This document shows positions 27,654-36,592 of a DNA stretch of 64,000 nucleotides, piece by piece. Position 1 is the stretch's first letter. Every line of letters begins with the position of its first letter. Origin of the DNA: Pseudomonas putida. GTDB lineage: Bacteria > Pseudomonadota > Gammaproteobacteria > Pseudomonadales > Pseudomonadaceae. Location: the NCBI RefSeq assembly GCF_003228315.1, contig NZ_CP029693.1, positions 744,001-808,000 of the forward strand. The letters run 5' to 3'. Both the position numbers and the translations under genes were made by a program. The notes under the pieces were generated by a model. It had not been told where the DNA came from, did no database searches, and saw only the letters and a list, made by a program, of their open reading frames with translations.

Positions 27654-28853
27654 TCAAGCGATATTCGCCACCGCAAGAGGCTCTCGCGATGCTGTGCGTG
27701 CAGCGAGGAAGGCAAGGATGGCCGCCACGCCCAGCAGGGTGGCGCTCAACTCGAAGGTTGCTCGATAGCCGCTCAAGTCAAAGACCAGCCCGCCAACGGT
27801 TGCGCCAGACGCGATTGCTAGTTGGATGATCGCTACCATTAAGCCACCTCCTGCTTCAGCAGCGTCTGGCAACGTTCTCGCCAGCCATGTCCACCATCCT
27901 ACGGGCGCAGCGGTCGCAACCAGTCCCCATAGGCCAAGCAAGACGGTCGTCGTGGCCGCCGAGCTACCGAATGAAACAAGCGCCAATGCAATCACCGCCA
28001 TCAAGATCGGGATAACGATGAGGGTTCGATGCAGGCCATTTTTCAAGAATGCCTCAATCAGGAAGGTTCCAGCGAGGCCCGCCAGACCCAGCACGAGCAA
28101 CATCAGCGACAGCATGGAAACACTGACGTGAGTGACCGTTTCAAGGAAGGGGCGCAAATAGGTAAATAGCATGAACTGGCCCATGAAAAAGACGCTGACC
28201 GCTACCATGCCTAACGCGACCGGTAGGCTTCTCATCAACCTGAAGACGTTTCCGGTGCCTGAGCCGCTGTGCGATTTCATCGCTGGAAGGCTTAACAACA
28301 GCCAGACACCGGCGACTATCGCGACTGGGATGACGCACAAGAATGCACCGCGCCAGCCAATCAAGGCACCGAGAAAACTGCCTAATGGCGCTGCAATCAC
28401 CGTCGCCAAAGCGTTGCCGCCGTTGACGATTGCCATGGCCCGTGTGACCTGATCTTCAGGTACCAGGCGCATGGCTGTCGCCGCCGATAATGACCAGAAT
28501 CCACCGATTGCCACTCCGATCAGTGCTCGTCCGACCATGAAGACCCAGTAGTTCGGCGCGAACGCGACCACTGTTCCGGATAGAATCATCATCAGTGTCA
28601 GTGAAAGAAGTAGCGGTTTACGGTCAACCCGTGCCGCCACCAGCGGGATAAAAAGGCTGGTGAACAAGGCAAACAGTCCCGAAACGGAGATCCCCTGGCC
28701 CGCTTGTCCCTCGGTGATATGCAAATCGGCAGCAATCGGTGTCAGCAGGCTGACAGGCATGAATTCCGACGCCACGAGCACGAAGGCAGCGAGCGACATG
28801 GCGAATACGGCACCCCATGATTTATGGGGCATTGGGAGGAAGTGATCAGTCAT
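27654..28853 (-). CDS. MFS drug/sugar efflux transporter (DHA1, AraJ-like)
   Basis: 399 residues, 12 TM segments. N-terminal half has SEFMPVSLLTPIAADLHITEGQAGQ and a loop VAARVDRKPLLL; the middle has GRALIGVAIGGFWSLSAATAMRLVP, which is characteristic of AraJ/YdhP/NepI-like DHA1 exporters. It probably exports a small toxic compound. Two stem-loops separate it from the alpha/beta hydrolase gene. Confidence 0.9.
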   Translation of the reverse strand: MTDHFLPMPHKSWGAVFAMSLAAFVLVASEFMPVSLLTPIAADLHITEGQAGQGISVSGLFALFTSLFIPLVAARVDRKPLLLSLTLMMILSGTVVAFAPNYWVFMVGRALIGVAIGGFWSLSAATAMRLVPEDQVTRAMAIVNGGNALATVIAAPLGSFLGALIGWRGAFLCVIPVAIVAGVWLLLSLPAMKSHSGSGTGNVFRLMRSLPVALGMVAVSVFFMGQFMLFTYLRPFLETVTHVSVSMLSLMLLVLGLAGLAGTFLIEAFLKNGLHRTLIVIPILMAVIALALVSFGSSAATTTVLLGLWGLVATAAPVGWWTWLARTLPDAAEAGGGLMVAIIQLAIASGATVGGLVFDLSGYRATFELSATLLGVAAILAFLAARTASREPLAVANIA

Positions 28854-28880
28854 TGCTTGAATCCTGTATTGCGCGAAGCG

Positions 28881-28906
28881 TCGTAGCCCCGAGGGTGAGG
28901 CTACGA
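28881..28906. terminator. Stem-loop between hydrolase and MFS genes
   Basis: TCGTAGCC (28881-28888) pairs with GGCTACGA (28899-28906). It lies 10 bases from the stronger stem at 28916-28941. It may be part of the same termination region or an element in the leader of the MFS gene. Confidence 0.45.
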
Positions 28907-28915
28907 GAGAACCGA

Positions 28916-28941
28916 AGCCCGGTCAGGGCAACGACCGGGCT
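28916..28941 (-). terminator. Strong stem-loop overlapping the hydrolase stop codon
   Basis: AGCCCGGTC (28916-28924) pairs perfectly with GACCGGGCT (28933-28941), and overlaps the TAG of the alpha/beta hydrolase gene. No T-run follows on the minus strand. Likely 3' end or mRNA-stabilising hairpin. Confidence 0.6.
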
Positions 28942-29962
28942 ACTTCAGGTTGCTTTTGAAGAACGTGGTCAACTTGGCGAATGGAATGAGGCTGACCCGG
29001 TCGTAAAGATCCACGTGTCCGGCATCAGGAATAATGAGCAGCTCTTTAGGCTCGGAAGCCCGCTGGTAGGCATCCTCACTGAACTCGCGTGAGTGGGCCT
29101 GGGCACCAGCAATAAACAGCAATGGTCGCGGGGAGATAGTCTCGATGTCATTGAACGGATAGAAGTTCATGAACTTCACGTTACTGGTCAGCGTCGGCAT
29201 GGTAGTTGTCTGTGGCGTTGCGCCTGCCGGAGTGACCTCACCTCGTGGGGTGCGATAGAAGTCGAAGAACTCGTCGCCTACTTCGTTGCCGGTCAGTTTG
29301 AGCGGCGTGCCGCCGGTGTAGCGGATTTCGCCACCCTGGAATTCCGCATAACGTTGCTCGGAGGCTTCGCGAATGATCTGCTGACGTTGTTCGAGAGTCA
29401 CGGCGTGTTTGAGTCCGTTACGGTTGGCCGCACCCATGTCATACATACTGACGGTGGCGATTGCCTTCAGGCGTGGATCGATCTTGGCCGCGCTGATGGC
29501 GAAGCTGCCACTGCCGCAGATGCCGATGACGCCAATACGCTCACGGTCGACTATGGGCAGAGTGCCGAGAAAATCTACGGCGGCGCTGAAGTCTTCTGCG
29601 TAGATATCTGGCGAGACTGCCTGGCGAGGTGTGCCTTCGCTCTCACCCCAGAAGGACAAGTCCAGCGACAGTGTGACAAAGCCCTGCTCGGCCATTTTGG
29701 TGGCGTACAGGTTTGCGCTCTGCTCTTTCACCGCCCCCATGGGGTGGCCGACGATAATGGCGGCATTTTTCGCTTTGGGGTTGTGGCCCTTCAGGGTGAA
29801 CAGGTTGCCCGCCACCTTCATACCGTATTGATTTTTGAAGGTGACCTTTTCAACGGTCACTTTCTCACTTTTGTAGAAGTTGTCCGCGCCGTTCGACATA
29901 TTGGCTCCCATTGAGGAAAAAGAGGTAACGAGCAGCCCCAGGGCTAGCAAAATTCCTTTCAC
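28940..29962 (-). CDS. Secreted alpha/beta hydrolase (YcjY-like)
   Basis: 340 residues with a signal peptide (MKGILLALGLLVTSFSSMGA). The nucleophile elbow is GICGSGSFA, preceded by the oxyanion-region text GHPMGAVKEQSANLYA; a late DAGHVDLYD supplies the catalytic His. The family contains exported dienelactone-hydrolase-like and uncharacterised hydrolases. It is 53 bases after the alcohol dehydrogenase gene on the same strand, and both should be controlled by the divergent AraC regulator. Substrate unknown. Confidence 0.85.
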   Translation of the reverse strand: MKGILLALGLLVTSFSSMGANMSNGADNFYKSEKVTVEKVTFKNQYGMKVAGNLFTLKGHNPKAKNAAIIVGHPMGAVKEQSANLYATKMAEQGFVTLSLDLSFWGESEGTPRQAVSPDIYAEDFSAAVDFLGTLPIVDRERIGVIGICGSGSFAISAAKIDPRLKAIATVSMYDMGAANRNGLKHAVTLEQRQQIIREASEQRYAEFQGGEIRYTGGTPLKLTGNEVGDEFFDFYRTPRGEVTPAGATPQTTTMPTLTSNVKFMNFYPFNDIETISPRPLLFIAGAQAHSREFSEDAYQRASEPKELLIIPDAGHVDLYDRVSLIPFAKLTTFFKSNLK

Positions 29963-30015
29963 TGGATATTCCTTTCGAATGCTTGGTTGTTCGCTGGAGT
30001 TTTTGACTCAGGCGT

Positions 30016-31065
30016 TTAGTCAGCCAACGTGGCGTTGTCGATCACGAAGCGGTACTTGACGTCGCCCTTGAGCATTCGCTCATAGGACTCGTTTATCTGA
30101 TCGGCTCGAACCAGTTCGATGTCGGCGACGATGCCGTGCTCGGCACAGAAATCCAGCATCTCCTGGGTCTCGGGAATACCGCCGATCATCGAGCCGGCAA
30201 TCGTTCGGCGCTTCATGATCAGGTTGAATACGTTCGGCGACGGATGTGGTGATGCGGGCGCACCGACGAGAGTCAGCGCGCCATCGCGCTTGAGCAGTAC
30301 CAGGAAGGCATCGAGATCGTGCGGGGCTGCGACGGTGTTGAGAATGAAGTCAAAGCTCTTGGCATGCGCGGCCATTTCTTCAGCATTGTGCGACACGACA
30401 ACCTCGTCGGCACCCAATTGCTTCGCCGCCTCGCGCTTGGACTCCGAGGTAGTGAACGCAACGACGTGGGCGCCCATCGCGCGGGCCAGTTTGATGCCCA
30501 TGTGGCCCAGACCACCAATGCCGACCACGCCGATTTTCTTGCCTGGCCCGGCGTTCCAGCGACGGAGTGGGGAGTAGGTGGTGATGCCCGCACACAACAG
30601 CGGCGCAACGGCAGCCAATTGGTCTTCGGGATGGCGGATGCGCAGTACGTAACGCTCATGCACCACGATGTTTTGCGAGTAGCCGCCGAGCGTCCAGCCG
30701 GGCGCGTCCGAAGTCGGGAAGTTGTAGGTGCCGATCATGTCGTCGCAGTAATTTTCCAGACCCGTGGCACAGTCGTCACAGTGTTTGCAACTGTCGACGA
30801 TGCAACCGACCCCGACCAGATCACCGACAGTGAAGTCCGAAACATGCGCACCCACCGCTGATACGTGGCCAACAATTTCATGCCCAGGTACGCAGGGAAA
30901 TTGCGTACCTGCCCACTCGGCACGCACCTGATGCAGATCCGAATGGCAGATACCACAAAAGGCGATATCAATCTGAACGTCATGGGCAGCAGGTGCACGG
31001 CGGCTGATCTTCAATGGCTCAAGCGGTTTGTCGCCCGCGTGAGCACCATAGGCTTTTACAAGCAT
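30016..31065 (-). CDS. NAD(P)-dependent zinc alcohol dehydrogenase (YahK-like)
   Basis: 349 residues. Catalytic zinc ligands: FCGICHSDLHQ and PGHEIVGHV. Structural zinc: VDSCKHCDDCATGLENYC. Cofactor site: GIGGLGHMGIKLARAMGA. GICHSDLHQVRAEW and NFPTSDAPGWTLGGYSQ are typical of the cinnamyl-alcohol-dehydrogenase-like YahK/AdhC group, which reduces aldehydes using NADPH. First gene of a two-gene unit with the secreted hydrolase, opposite an AraC regulator. Confidence 0.92.
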   Translation of the reverse strand: MLVKAYGAHAGDKPLEPLKISRRAPAAHDVQIDIAFCGICHSDLHQVRAEWAGTQFPCVPGHEIVGHVSAVGAHVSDFTVGDLVGVGCIVDSCKHCDDCATGLENYCDDMIGTYNFPTSDAPGWTLGGYSQNIVVHERYVLRIRHPEDQLAAVAPLLCAGITTYSPLRRWNAGPGKKIGVVGIGGLGHMGIKLARAMGAHVVAFTTSESKREAAKQLGADEVVVSHNAEEMAAHAKSFDFILNTVAAPHDLDAFLVLLKRDGALTLVGAPASPHPSPNVFNLIMKRRTIAGSMIGGIPETQEMLDFCAEHGIVADIELVRADQINESYERMLKGDVKYRFVIDNATLAD

Positions 31066-31230
31066 GTGAAAGTCCTGAATGGCAGTGTCGGATGATCATT
31101 TTCCGGTTCTGCCCAGAGACTCTGTAGAGCAATCCGCTTGATTACTTGCCTGATCCTATGAGTCTTGGCTTTTTTGCAGGACGGTCGCCAACTGGCGAGT
31201 TAGAGTTCAGCGAAGAGGTAGAAGACGAAC

Positions 31231-32148
31231 ATGACGATCAAACGCGAAACCGCCGCTGCACACACATCGCCCCAAGAAGCGCTCGCGCATACCATTGGTG
31301 CTCGGATCTCAAAGCCTGGTGACTGCGCTACTTCGATTGCTGGCCTGGGCTTTTATCGGCGTGAGCATCCTTCTCCCCCCGTCGTTTGTATGGTTGAGCC
31401 GAGCATCATTCTTGTCGCTCAGGGCGAGAAGCAGCTATGGGTAGGCGGCGAAGGTTATCCGTATGACACGTCGCGATTCCTGGTCACGTCATTGGACTTG
31501 CCAGCCAATTCAGAGGTGCTTGCGGCAAGCCCGGAAAAGCCGTGCCTGGGGCTGACATTGAAACTCGATCTGCGCATGTTGGCCGAGCTGATAGCGCAAA
31601 GTGACCTGCCACCAATCCGAGATCGATCAGTTGCGAAAGGGGTAGGAATTGGTTCAGTGACCCTGGCAATGCTCGCCTCATTCGAGCGCCTGTTGGCACT
31701 GCTCGATGAACCAGAGTCCATCCCTGTTCTCGCACCCTTGATCCAACGAGAGATTCACTACCGCCTGTTGCAGAGTGATCAGGCGGGCAGACTACGACAA
31801 ATCACATCCGTCGATGGACAGGGTTACCGGATCGCCAAAGCCATCGATTGGCTGAAGTTGAATTACACCTTGGCGCTTCGCGTTGATGAACTGGCGGCGC
31901 GAGTGCAGATGAGCACACCAACCTTTCACCACCACTTTCGTCAACTCACCGCAATGAGTCCCTTGCAGTACCAGAAATGGTTGCGATTGAATGAGGCGAG
32001 GCGATTGATGCTCAATGAACATCAGGACGTATCCAGTGCGGCTTTCAAGGTCGGCTATGAAAGTCCATCGCAATTCAGCCGCGAATACAGCCGGTTGTTT
32101 GGCGTGCCTCCCAAGCGAGATATCGCGGTGCTGCGAGGGCAGGGGTAA
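31231..32148 (+). CDS. AraC-family transcriptional regulator
   Basis: 305 residues. The N-terminal domain (GFYRREHPSPPVVCMVEPSIILVAQGEKQLWVGGEGYPYD) is the AraC_N type of PF06719. The C-terminal double helix-turn-helix has VDELAARVQMSTPTFHHHFRQLTAMSPLQYQKWLRLNEARRLM and VGYESPSQFSREYSRLFG. It is divergent from the alcohol dehydrogenase gene with a 165-base shared region; this arrangement is common for regulators of yahK-like genes. Confidence 0.92.
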   Translation: MTIKRETAAAHTSPQEALAHTIGARISKPGDCATSIAGLGFYRREHPSPPVVCMVEPSIILVAQGEKQLWVGGEGYPYDTSRFLVTSLDLPANSEVLAASPEKPCLGLTLKLDLRMLAELIAQSDLPPIRDRSVAKGVGIGSVTLAMLASFERLLALLDEPESIPVLAPLIQREIHYRLLQSDQAGRLRQITSVDGQGYRIAKAIDWLKLNYTLALRVDELAARVQMSTPTFHHHFRQLTAMSPLQYQKWLRLNEARRLMLNEHQDVSSAAFKVGYESPSQFSREYSRLFGVPPKRDIAVLRGQG

Positions 32149-32179
32149 GCTGTGATGACCCTTCGTCAGGTGCGTTTTA

Positions 32180-33082
32180 ATGAACATCGTTCACTCGATG
32201 CAGGTTTTCGTCAGCGTCATGGAAACCGGCAGTTTTACCAAGGCGGCGCAGGCCTTACACCTTCACCGGCCTGCTGTTTCCAAAACGATTCAGCTTTTGG
32301 AGTTGCAACTGGGAGGGCGATTGCTTAATCGAACAACTCGCCAGGTAAGCTTCACCCCTGAGGGTGAAGTGTTCTACAAACGGTGCAAAGCCATCTTGGC
32401 CGAGGTCGATGAGACCATGGCGTCATTCGGTAATCGTCCAGCACGTCTCACTGGAAAGCTGCGTGTAGATATGCCTGTCGCCTTGGGGACGCTACTTATC
32501 ATCCCGTCCCTGATGGAGTTTCAAAGCGAATATCCAGGTATCGAATTGACCCTTGGAGCGAGTGACAAGCCTATCGACATGATCGCAGAGGGAGTGGATT
32601 GTGTAGTGCGGTTAGGGGCCCTCGAAGACTCGAGCATGGTCGCTACCGGCATAGGTTTTCTACCGATGGTGACATGTGCTGCGCCGGCCTACCTTGAGCG
32701 CTTTGGAGAGCCCCGCACATTAGCTGACCTGGACACTCATCGAGCAGTCAATTATTTCTCCGGTACCAATCCACGGCCAATCGAATGGATCTTCGTTGTG
32801 GACGGGCAGGTGCAGACTATGCGCCTTAATTCGGGAATCAACGTGAATGATAGCGAAGCGTTCGTTGCGTCGGCGCTAGCCGGGTTTGGACTGCTTCAAG
32901 GGCTGGAGTTAACAGTGCGAGAGCATCTGAAAGACGGTTCGCTTGTTCGAGTACTGGACGGTTACCCGGTACCTTCCAAGCGGACTTCCATTCTCTACCC
33001 CCACCGAGACCTATTGCCGCCAAAGGTCGAGGCCTTTGTGCAATGGCTGAAGGCTTTGATGGGCACACATAACCTGATCTAG
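32180..33082 (+). CDS. LysR-family transcriptional regulator (group with quinone reductase)
   Basis: 300 residues. The DNA-binding domain reads MQVFVSVMETGSFTKAAQAL, then HLHRPAVSKTIQLLELQLGG. It belongs to the large LysR branch that regulates neighbouring oxidoreductases. It begins 31 bases after the AraC gene and lies before the quinone-oxidoreductase gene on the same strand, which is its likely target. Confidence 0.9.
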   Translation: MNIVHSMQVFVSVMETGSFTKAAQALHLHRPAVSKTIQLLELQLGGRLLNRTTRQVSFTPEGEVFYKRCKAILAEVDETMASFGNRPARLTGKLRVDMPVALGTLLIIPSLMEFQSEYPGIELTLGASDKPIDMIAEGVDCVVRLGALEDSSMVATGIGFLPMVTCAAPAYLERFGEPRTLADLDTHRAVNYFSGTNPRPIEWIFVVDGQVQTMRLNSGINVNDSEAFVASALAGFGLLQGLELTVREHLKDGSLVRVLDGYPVPSKRTSILYPHRDLLPPKVEAFVQWLKALMGTHNLI

Positions 33083-33187
33083 ACCGGATTGTTATTTTTG
33101 GGATAACAGTCTGTGTCTTTGGGCGGTCTTCTGGGCGGTGCAGTAAGGGATTACCTTTGACGCTTTCCAGATACCGGGAGTTTACCC

Positions 33188-34177
33188 ATGTCAAAAGTCG
33201 TCCGTTTCCACCGTATAGGTGGCCCAGAAGTGCTGCAGATCGATGAAGTCGATGTACGTGAACCCGACGCCGGAGAGGTTCGAATCAAGGTGAAAGCTTT
33301 GGGGCTGAACCGCGCCGAGGCGATGTACCGTTCGGGCCAATACGGGTTCGTTCCTGAAATGCCTGCCATCTTGGGTTATGAAGCAGCTGGCACCATCGAA
33401 AGCATCGGTGAAGGTGTGACAGAGTACGATGTTGGCGATGAGGTCAACGTCATCCCTGCGTTTTCCTTTGCTGATTACGGAATGTATGGCGAACTGGTCA
33501 TCGCGCCACTACACGCCGTTGTAAAGCAGCCTGCTGGTATGACAGCAGTGGAGGGAGCAGCAATCTGGATGCAGTTTGTTACTGCATACGGCGCCCTTAT
33601 CGACATTGGAAAACTCCAGAAAGGCGAAACTGTACTGATTCGCGCAGCCTCCAGTAGCGTCGGTTTAGCGGCCATTCAAATCGCAAATTTGGTGGGTGCG
33701 ATGCCTGTTGCACTCACCCGCACAAGTGAGAAGCGACAAGCTCTTCTGGATGCCGGGGCTACCCACGTGATCGCAACTGGAGAGCAGGATCTGGTCAATG
33801 AGATCAACCGCATTACTGACGGAAAGGGCGCTCGTATGGCGTTCGACCCGGTCGGAGGCGCTGAGGTTGCAAACATTCTTCGCTCGCTGTCTACCCGGGG
33901 TATTTTCTTCCAGTACGGCGCTCTCGAAACCGGTGATATGAGCATTCCGGTATGGGAAGTACTCGGCAAGAGCCTGACTATTCGCGGATATCAGTTATTT
34001 GAGGTCACCCAAGAGCCTGAGCGTCTGAGTCGGGCCAAAGCCTTCATCACCAAGGGGCTTGAGGCTGGTGCGTTGCATCCGCTGATCGCCAGAACGTTCC
34101 CGCTCGATCAGATCGTTGAGGCACATCGATACATGGAATCCAACACCCAAATCGGCAAAATCGTTATCGAAGTTTGA
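33188..34177 (+). CDS. Zinc-independent MDR quinone oxidoreductase
   Basis: 329 residues. Medium-chain dehydrogenase/reductase with MSKVVRFHRIGGPEVLQIDEV, LGLNRAEAMYRSGQY, GYEAAGTIESIGEGV and cofactor-region text AASSSVGLAAIQIANLVGA. There are no structural zinc cysteines, as in NADPH:quinone reductases (Qor-like). GGGAG precedes the ATG. Probably reduces quinones or enones under control of the LysR gene just upstream. Confidence 0.9.
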   Translation: MSKVVRFHRIGGPEVLQIDEVDVREPDAGEVRIKVKALGLNRAEAMYRSGQYGFVPEMPAILGYEAAGTIESIGEGVTEYDVGDEVNVIPAFSFADYGMYGELVIAPLHAVVKQPAGMTAVEGAAIWMQFVTAYGALIDIGKLQKGETVLIRAASSSVGLAAIQIANLVGAMPVALTRTSEKRQALLDAGATHVIATGEQDLVNEINRITDGKGARMAFDPVGGAEVANILRSLSTRGIFFQYGALETGDMSIPVWEVLGKSLTIRGYQLFEVTQEPERLSRAKAFITKGLEAGALHPLIARTFPLDQIVEAHRYMESNTQIGKIVIEV

Positions 34178-34242
34178 CGCAACAATCGGTAAAAAACGGG
34201 GATGTTCACCTCTCGTTGTCCTGAAGCGTTGGCGATTACCTA

Positions 34243-34272
34243 GTCGCTCCTTCGGGCCAACGAGGCCCGGCT
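34243..34272 (+). repeat. Dispersed GC palindrome, copy 1
   Basis: GTCGCT, then CGGGCC (34253-34258), spacer AACGA, GGCCCG (34264-34269), then GCT. It lies between convergent genes, where it could also act as a terminator. It is one of six similar elements (34.2, 35.7, 51.7, 57.1, 58.4 and 59.0 kb), all read in the same orientation. Confidence 0.6.
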
Positions 34273-34295
34273 AACCAACCTAACTCGAGACCTAC

Positions 34296-34508
34296 TCACT
34301 CTGGCGTCATGAGTACCGCTAACGTCATGTTGATAAACTCTTCGTTCTTGCTGATCGTGTCCAAAGCACCACGAACGTTGCCAGCGACTTCCGCTGATCC
34401 GCGCTGCTCGACCCACAATGTCAGCTCCATAATGGCAGCCTCAAGTGCGAGCTGGTTTTGGTTGATCTTGAAGAGTAGGGAAGGGAGCAGGTCTGCGTTC
34501 GACATCAT
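34296..34508 (-). CDS. Hypothetical small protein, 70 residues
   Basis: MMSNADLLPSLLFKINQNQL followed by AIMELTLWVEQRGSAEVAGN is mostly helical and acidic, with no membrane segment and no family I recognise. It ends 24 bases before a palindromic element and starts 60 bases from the end of another hypothetical gene on the same strand. Codon use looks like a real Pseudomonas gene. Small proteins of this sort are common in accessory regions. Confidence 0.55.
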   Translation of the reverse strand: MMSNADLLPSLLFKINQNQLALEAAIMELTLWVEQRGSAEVAGNVRGALDTISKNEEFINMTLAVLMTPE

Positions 34509-34568
34509 GATACATCCGTGAAAGAGGTAAGCGTAGCAGGGGAAAGACGGAAGATAGGAATGCTTGAA

Positions 34569-35264
34569 TTAAAGTGCCTGCAATGCCAATGGAGTTGCGC
34601 ACTGCGTAAGACTATCGATCAGAAGCACCTCGAAAAATGGTGTTGCGACTACTGCACGCTCGACTTCAGAAACGAGCAATTGCCAATCGCTTGGCACGTA
34701 CAAGCTATTCAGGTGGCACTGAACAACCAACGAAGTGTTTTCTGGATATGAAATTGCCATTTTTTTTCTGATGGAAGAACTGACAATTGGAGCAAACCCG
34801 AGCACATGCTCTGAATTGGTGAAAACCACTGGTTCCGACGTTAGAGACGTTCCTCTTTTTGCATTGATCCCCTCTGGGGCAAACGCAGTTTTTCCTTGGT
34901 TCAACAACTCCCACGTACAGTATTCGTTTGGATGCATTGCGCTAGTGATCTCGAGAAAAGCTTTTTGCTCGTAGTATCCTTGAGTGACATAGTCTCCGGA
35001 CTGGACTAACTCAGCATCGTAGGACTGACGTCCGTTGACCCAGCGAACGGAAATGTAGCGTCCTGGCCTGTAGTAGGTCTGGACATAGCGGCAGATTGGT
35101 AAGATCTCATCTAGAAGACGTTTCTCATCCTTGCCCGTCCTGAATCGTAGGCGCTCAATGGCACCAGGTTCTGCTCTCAGTACCTCGAACAATGCATAGG
35201 CTTTAGCACAAAAGTCTAAGCCATCAAGGAGCTGACCATCCAACTCACCAATCAAATCTCCCAC
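34569..35264 (-). CDS. Hypothetical protein, 231 residues
   Basis: No family recognised. The N-terminal 100 residues are helical and charged (FCAKAYALFEVLRAEPGAIERLRFRTGKDEKRLLDEILPICRYV), then a beta-rich segment (RYISVRWVNGRQSYDAELVQSGDYVTQGYYEQKAFLEIT). The middle segment, EYCTWELLNQGKTAFAPEGI, hints at a soluble enzyme-like or immunity-type protein, but I can assign nothing. Base composition is lower in GC than the flanking core genes, consistent with an accessory gene. Confidence 0.6.
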   Translation of the reverse strand: MGDLIGELDGQLLDGLDFCAKAYALFEVLRAEPGAIERLRFRTGKDEKRLLDEILPICRYVQTYYRPGRYISVRWVNGRQSYDAELVQSGDYVTQGYYEQKAFLEITSAMHPNEYCTWELLNQGKTAFAPEGINAKRGTSLTSEPVVFTNSEHVLGFAPIVSSSIRKKMAISYPENTSLVVQCHLNSLYVPSDWQLLVSEVERAVVATPFFEVLLIDSLTQCATPLALQAL

Positions 35265-35301
35265 GGGTCAATGCCTCCTTAGTAAGGTCTACTGCACCGG
35301 C

Positions 35302-35511
35302 TCAGTAGGTTCTGCGCGGTTCAGCATCACGCCCTCCCAACTGTTTCGGATATTCAGCATTCAAAGTCGAGCAAACAGCGTCTGCCTCCGTCCTAACCTT
35401 GAATACCCCATGCTTGCTGGCTGAGCCTCCCTCTACAAGATCAACGACCCTGTATCGCTTGCTTCCATCGTCCAGTGTGGTGGTTTCAATCACCCTGAAT
35501 CTAGCTTGCAT
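35302..35511 (-). CDS. Hypothetical small protein, 69 residues
   Basis: MQARFRVIETTTLDDGSKRY, continuing RVVDLVEGGSASKHGVFKVR, reads as two beta strands and a helix, rather like small stand-alone domains that bind nucleic acid or proteins in Pseudomonas accessory regions. It starts just upstream of the 231-residue gene (37 bases), so the two may be co-transcribed. Function unknown. Confidence 0.5.
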   Translation of the reverse strand: MQARFRVIETTTLDDGSKRYRVVDLVEGGSASKHGVFKVRTEADAVCSTLNAEYPKQLGGRDAEPRRTY

Positions 35512-35735
35512 GGTCGCTTTCCTAGCATGAGATTGGTGTCCTACAAGTACCGGCAGAAGAAGACGATTTCAAGAACGGGACGGGCTCTAGCTGAAACAAT
35601 TTATGACAGGGCTCAGTGTTTCTCTGCGTGAGGACAGAGACTTCGCAGGAGGTGGGAGGGTAGGTTGTGTTCAAACCATTCTGTGTGTGGCATCGCCTAC
35701 CCATAGTTAAGCTGCGGGGTGACGTAAATGGAGAG

Positions 35736-35764
35736 GTCGCTTCTTCGGGCCAAGGGGCCCGGCT
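35736..35764 (+). repeat. Dispersed GC palindrome, copy 2
   Basis: GTCGCT, CGGGCC (35746-35751), AAGG, GGCCCG (35756-35761), GCT. About 40 bases upstream are also similar to those before copy 3 at 51.7 kb (CATAG, then GTGACGTAAATGG versus GTGATGTAGATGG), so these two copies share a longer repeat of roughly 70 bases. The rest of 35512-35870 shows no gene. Confidence 0.65.
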
Positions 35765-35870
35765 CGCTGATCGAACACATTTATCCAAAGTCGTAGTGAA
35801 ATATCAAAACGACACTGGTAGTGTCCTGGCCACGTTCGTCAAACCATTAAGGGATGGAGGCGAAAATAGA

Positions 35871-35907
35871 AGCCCTGGAGCCGCGAACCTCCGGGGCTTT
35901 GTTTTTT
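35871..35907 (+). terminator. Rho-independent terminator on the plus strand
   Basis: GCCCTGGAG pairs with CTCCGGGGC (one G-T pair), followed by TTTGTTTTTT. It is a textbook intrinsic terminator, but no protein gene ends just upstream on this strand. Confidence 0.7.
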
Positions 35908-36112
35908 CTACTCAGCAACCAATTAGGCGATCCACATATTTCTACACAGCGGGCTGACGTGACTGGCTCCGACAGCGTAGTTTCCCTAACCTTTTGGTAG
36001 GATCGAGCAACCTGTTGCAATGACCTTGCTCGGCGAAGACGCAACCTAGTGAGGAGTTTTGCGGGAGAAGGGGGGTGTCCAGTAAACTGAGGATACTTTT
36101 TGGGGGCTTGCG

Positions 36113-36307
36113 ATGAACCTTACCGACGCAACGATTGTGCTGCTCTTAGCCGCACGCATACATGGCACAGACGAAGCTGTCAGGGCCTCCGCAAAAAGCG
36201 TGGTTAAAAAACTGCCACGAGGTAAGCGCGATCTCATTTACAAGGTAATTGACGCACAAAGCCCACTCGCGCTCGTGGGTTTCTTGGCCGAGCACCTGGA
36301 TGACTGA
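36113..36307 (+). CDS. Hypothetical small protein, 64 residues
   Basis: MNLTDATIVLLLAARIHGTD, continuing EAVRASAKSVVKKLPRGKRD and ending FLAEHLDD, is a helical acidic/basic small protein. A G-rich site (GGGGG) lies a few bases before ATG. It resembles a small family I have seen only in Pseudomonas accessory DNA; no function is known to me. Confidence 0.55.
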   Translation: MNLTDATIVLLLAARIHGTDEAVRASAKSVVKKLPRGKRDLIYKVIDAQSPLALVGFLAEHLDD

Positions 36308-36364
36308 CAGTTCATCGATTTAGCTACTGTTCTGAGTCGCAGCTATCAAGATCCCCCTTGAAAG

Positions 36365-36592
36365 CTATGCCATAGCGGCTCGCAAAATTCTCCCGTCTTT
36401 AACTTCGTCTGCATATCCATTTAAACGGTCTGCCTCTTCGTGCAGCCTCTCGATCTTATGCATGACTGCAAGCAGCTCGGCATCACCGTATTGCTTCGCC
36501 ATTCTGAACATGTCTTGGGCTGCGTCTTCGAGTGCTAGCGCAGCGCTTTTCAAATCACGGCGCAAAACCTGATTTGTTTTCGTAAGCCCCAT
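36365..36592 (-). CDS. Hypothetical small coiled-coil protein, 75 residues
   Basis: MGLTKTNQVLRRDLKSAALA then LEDAAQDMFRMAKQYGDAEL and an AVMHKIERLHEEADRLN helix: almost wholly helical and probably dimeric. GAGG lies before the ATG on the minus strand. No family assigned. The stretch 36593-36906 before the permease holds no other gene that I can support. Confidence 0.55.
   Translation of the reverse strand: MGLTKTNQVLRRDLKSAALALEDAAQDMFRMAKQYGDAELLAVMHKIERLHEEADRLNGYADEVKDGRILRAAMA

Noticed and set aside
29093..29914. Plus-strand frame of 273 codons opposite the secreted hydrolase
   Set aside because: Mirror of a gene with clear signal peptide and nucleophile motif; the mirrored frame has no recognisable domain.
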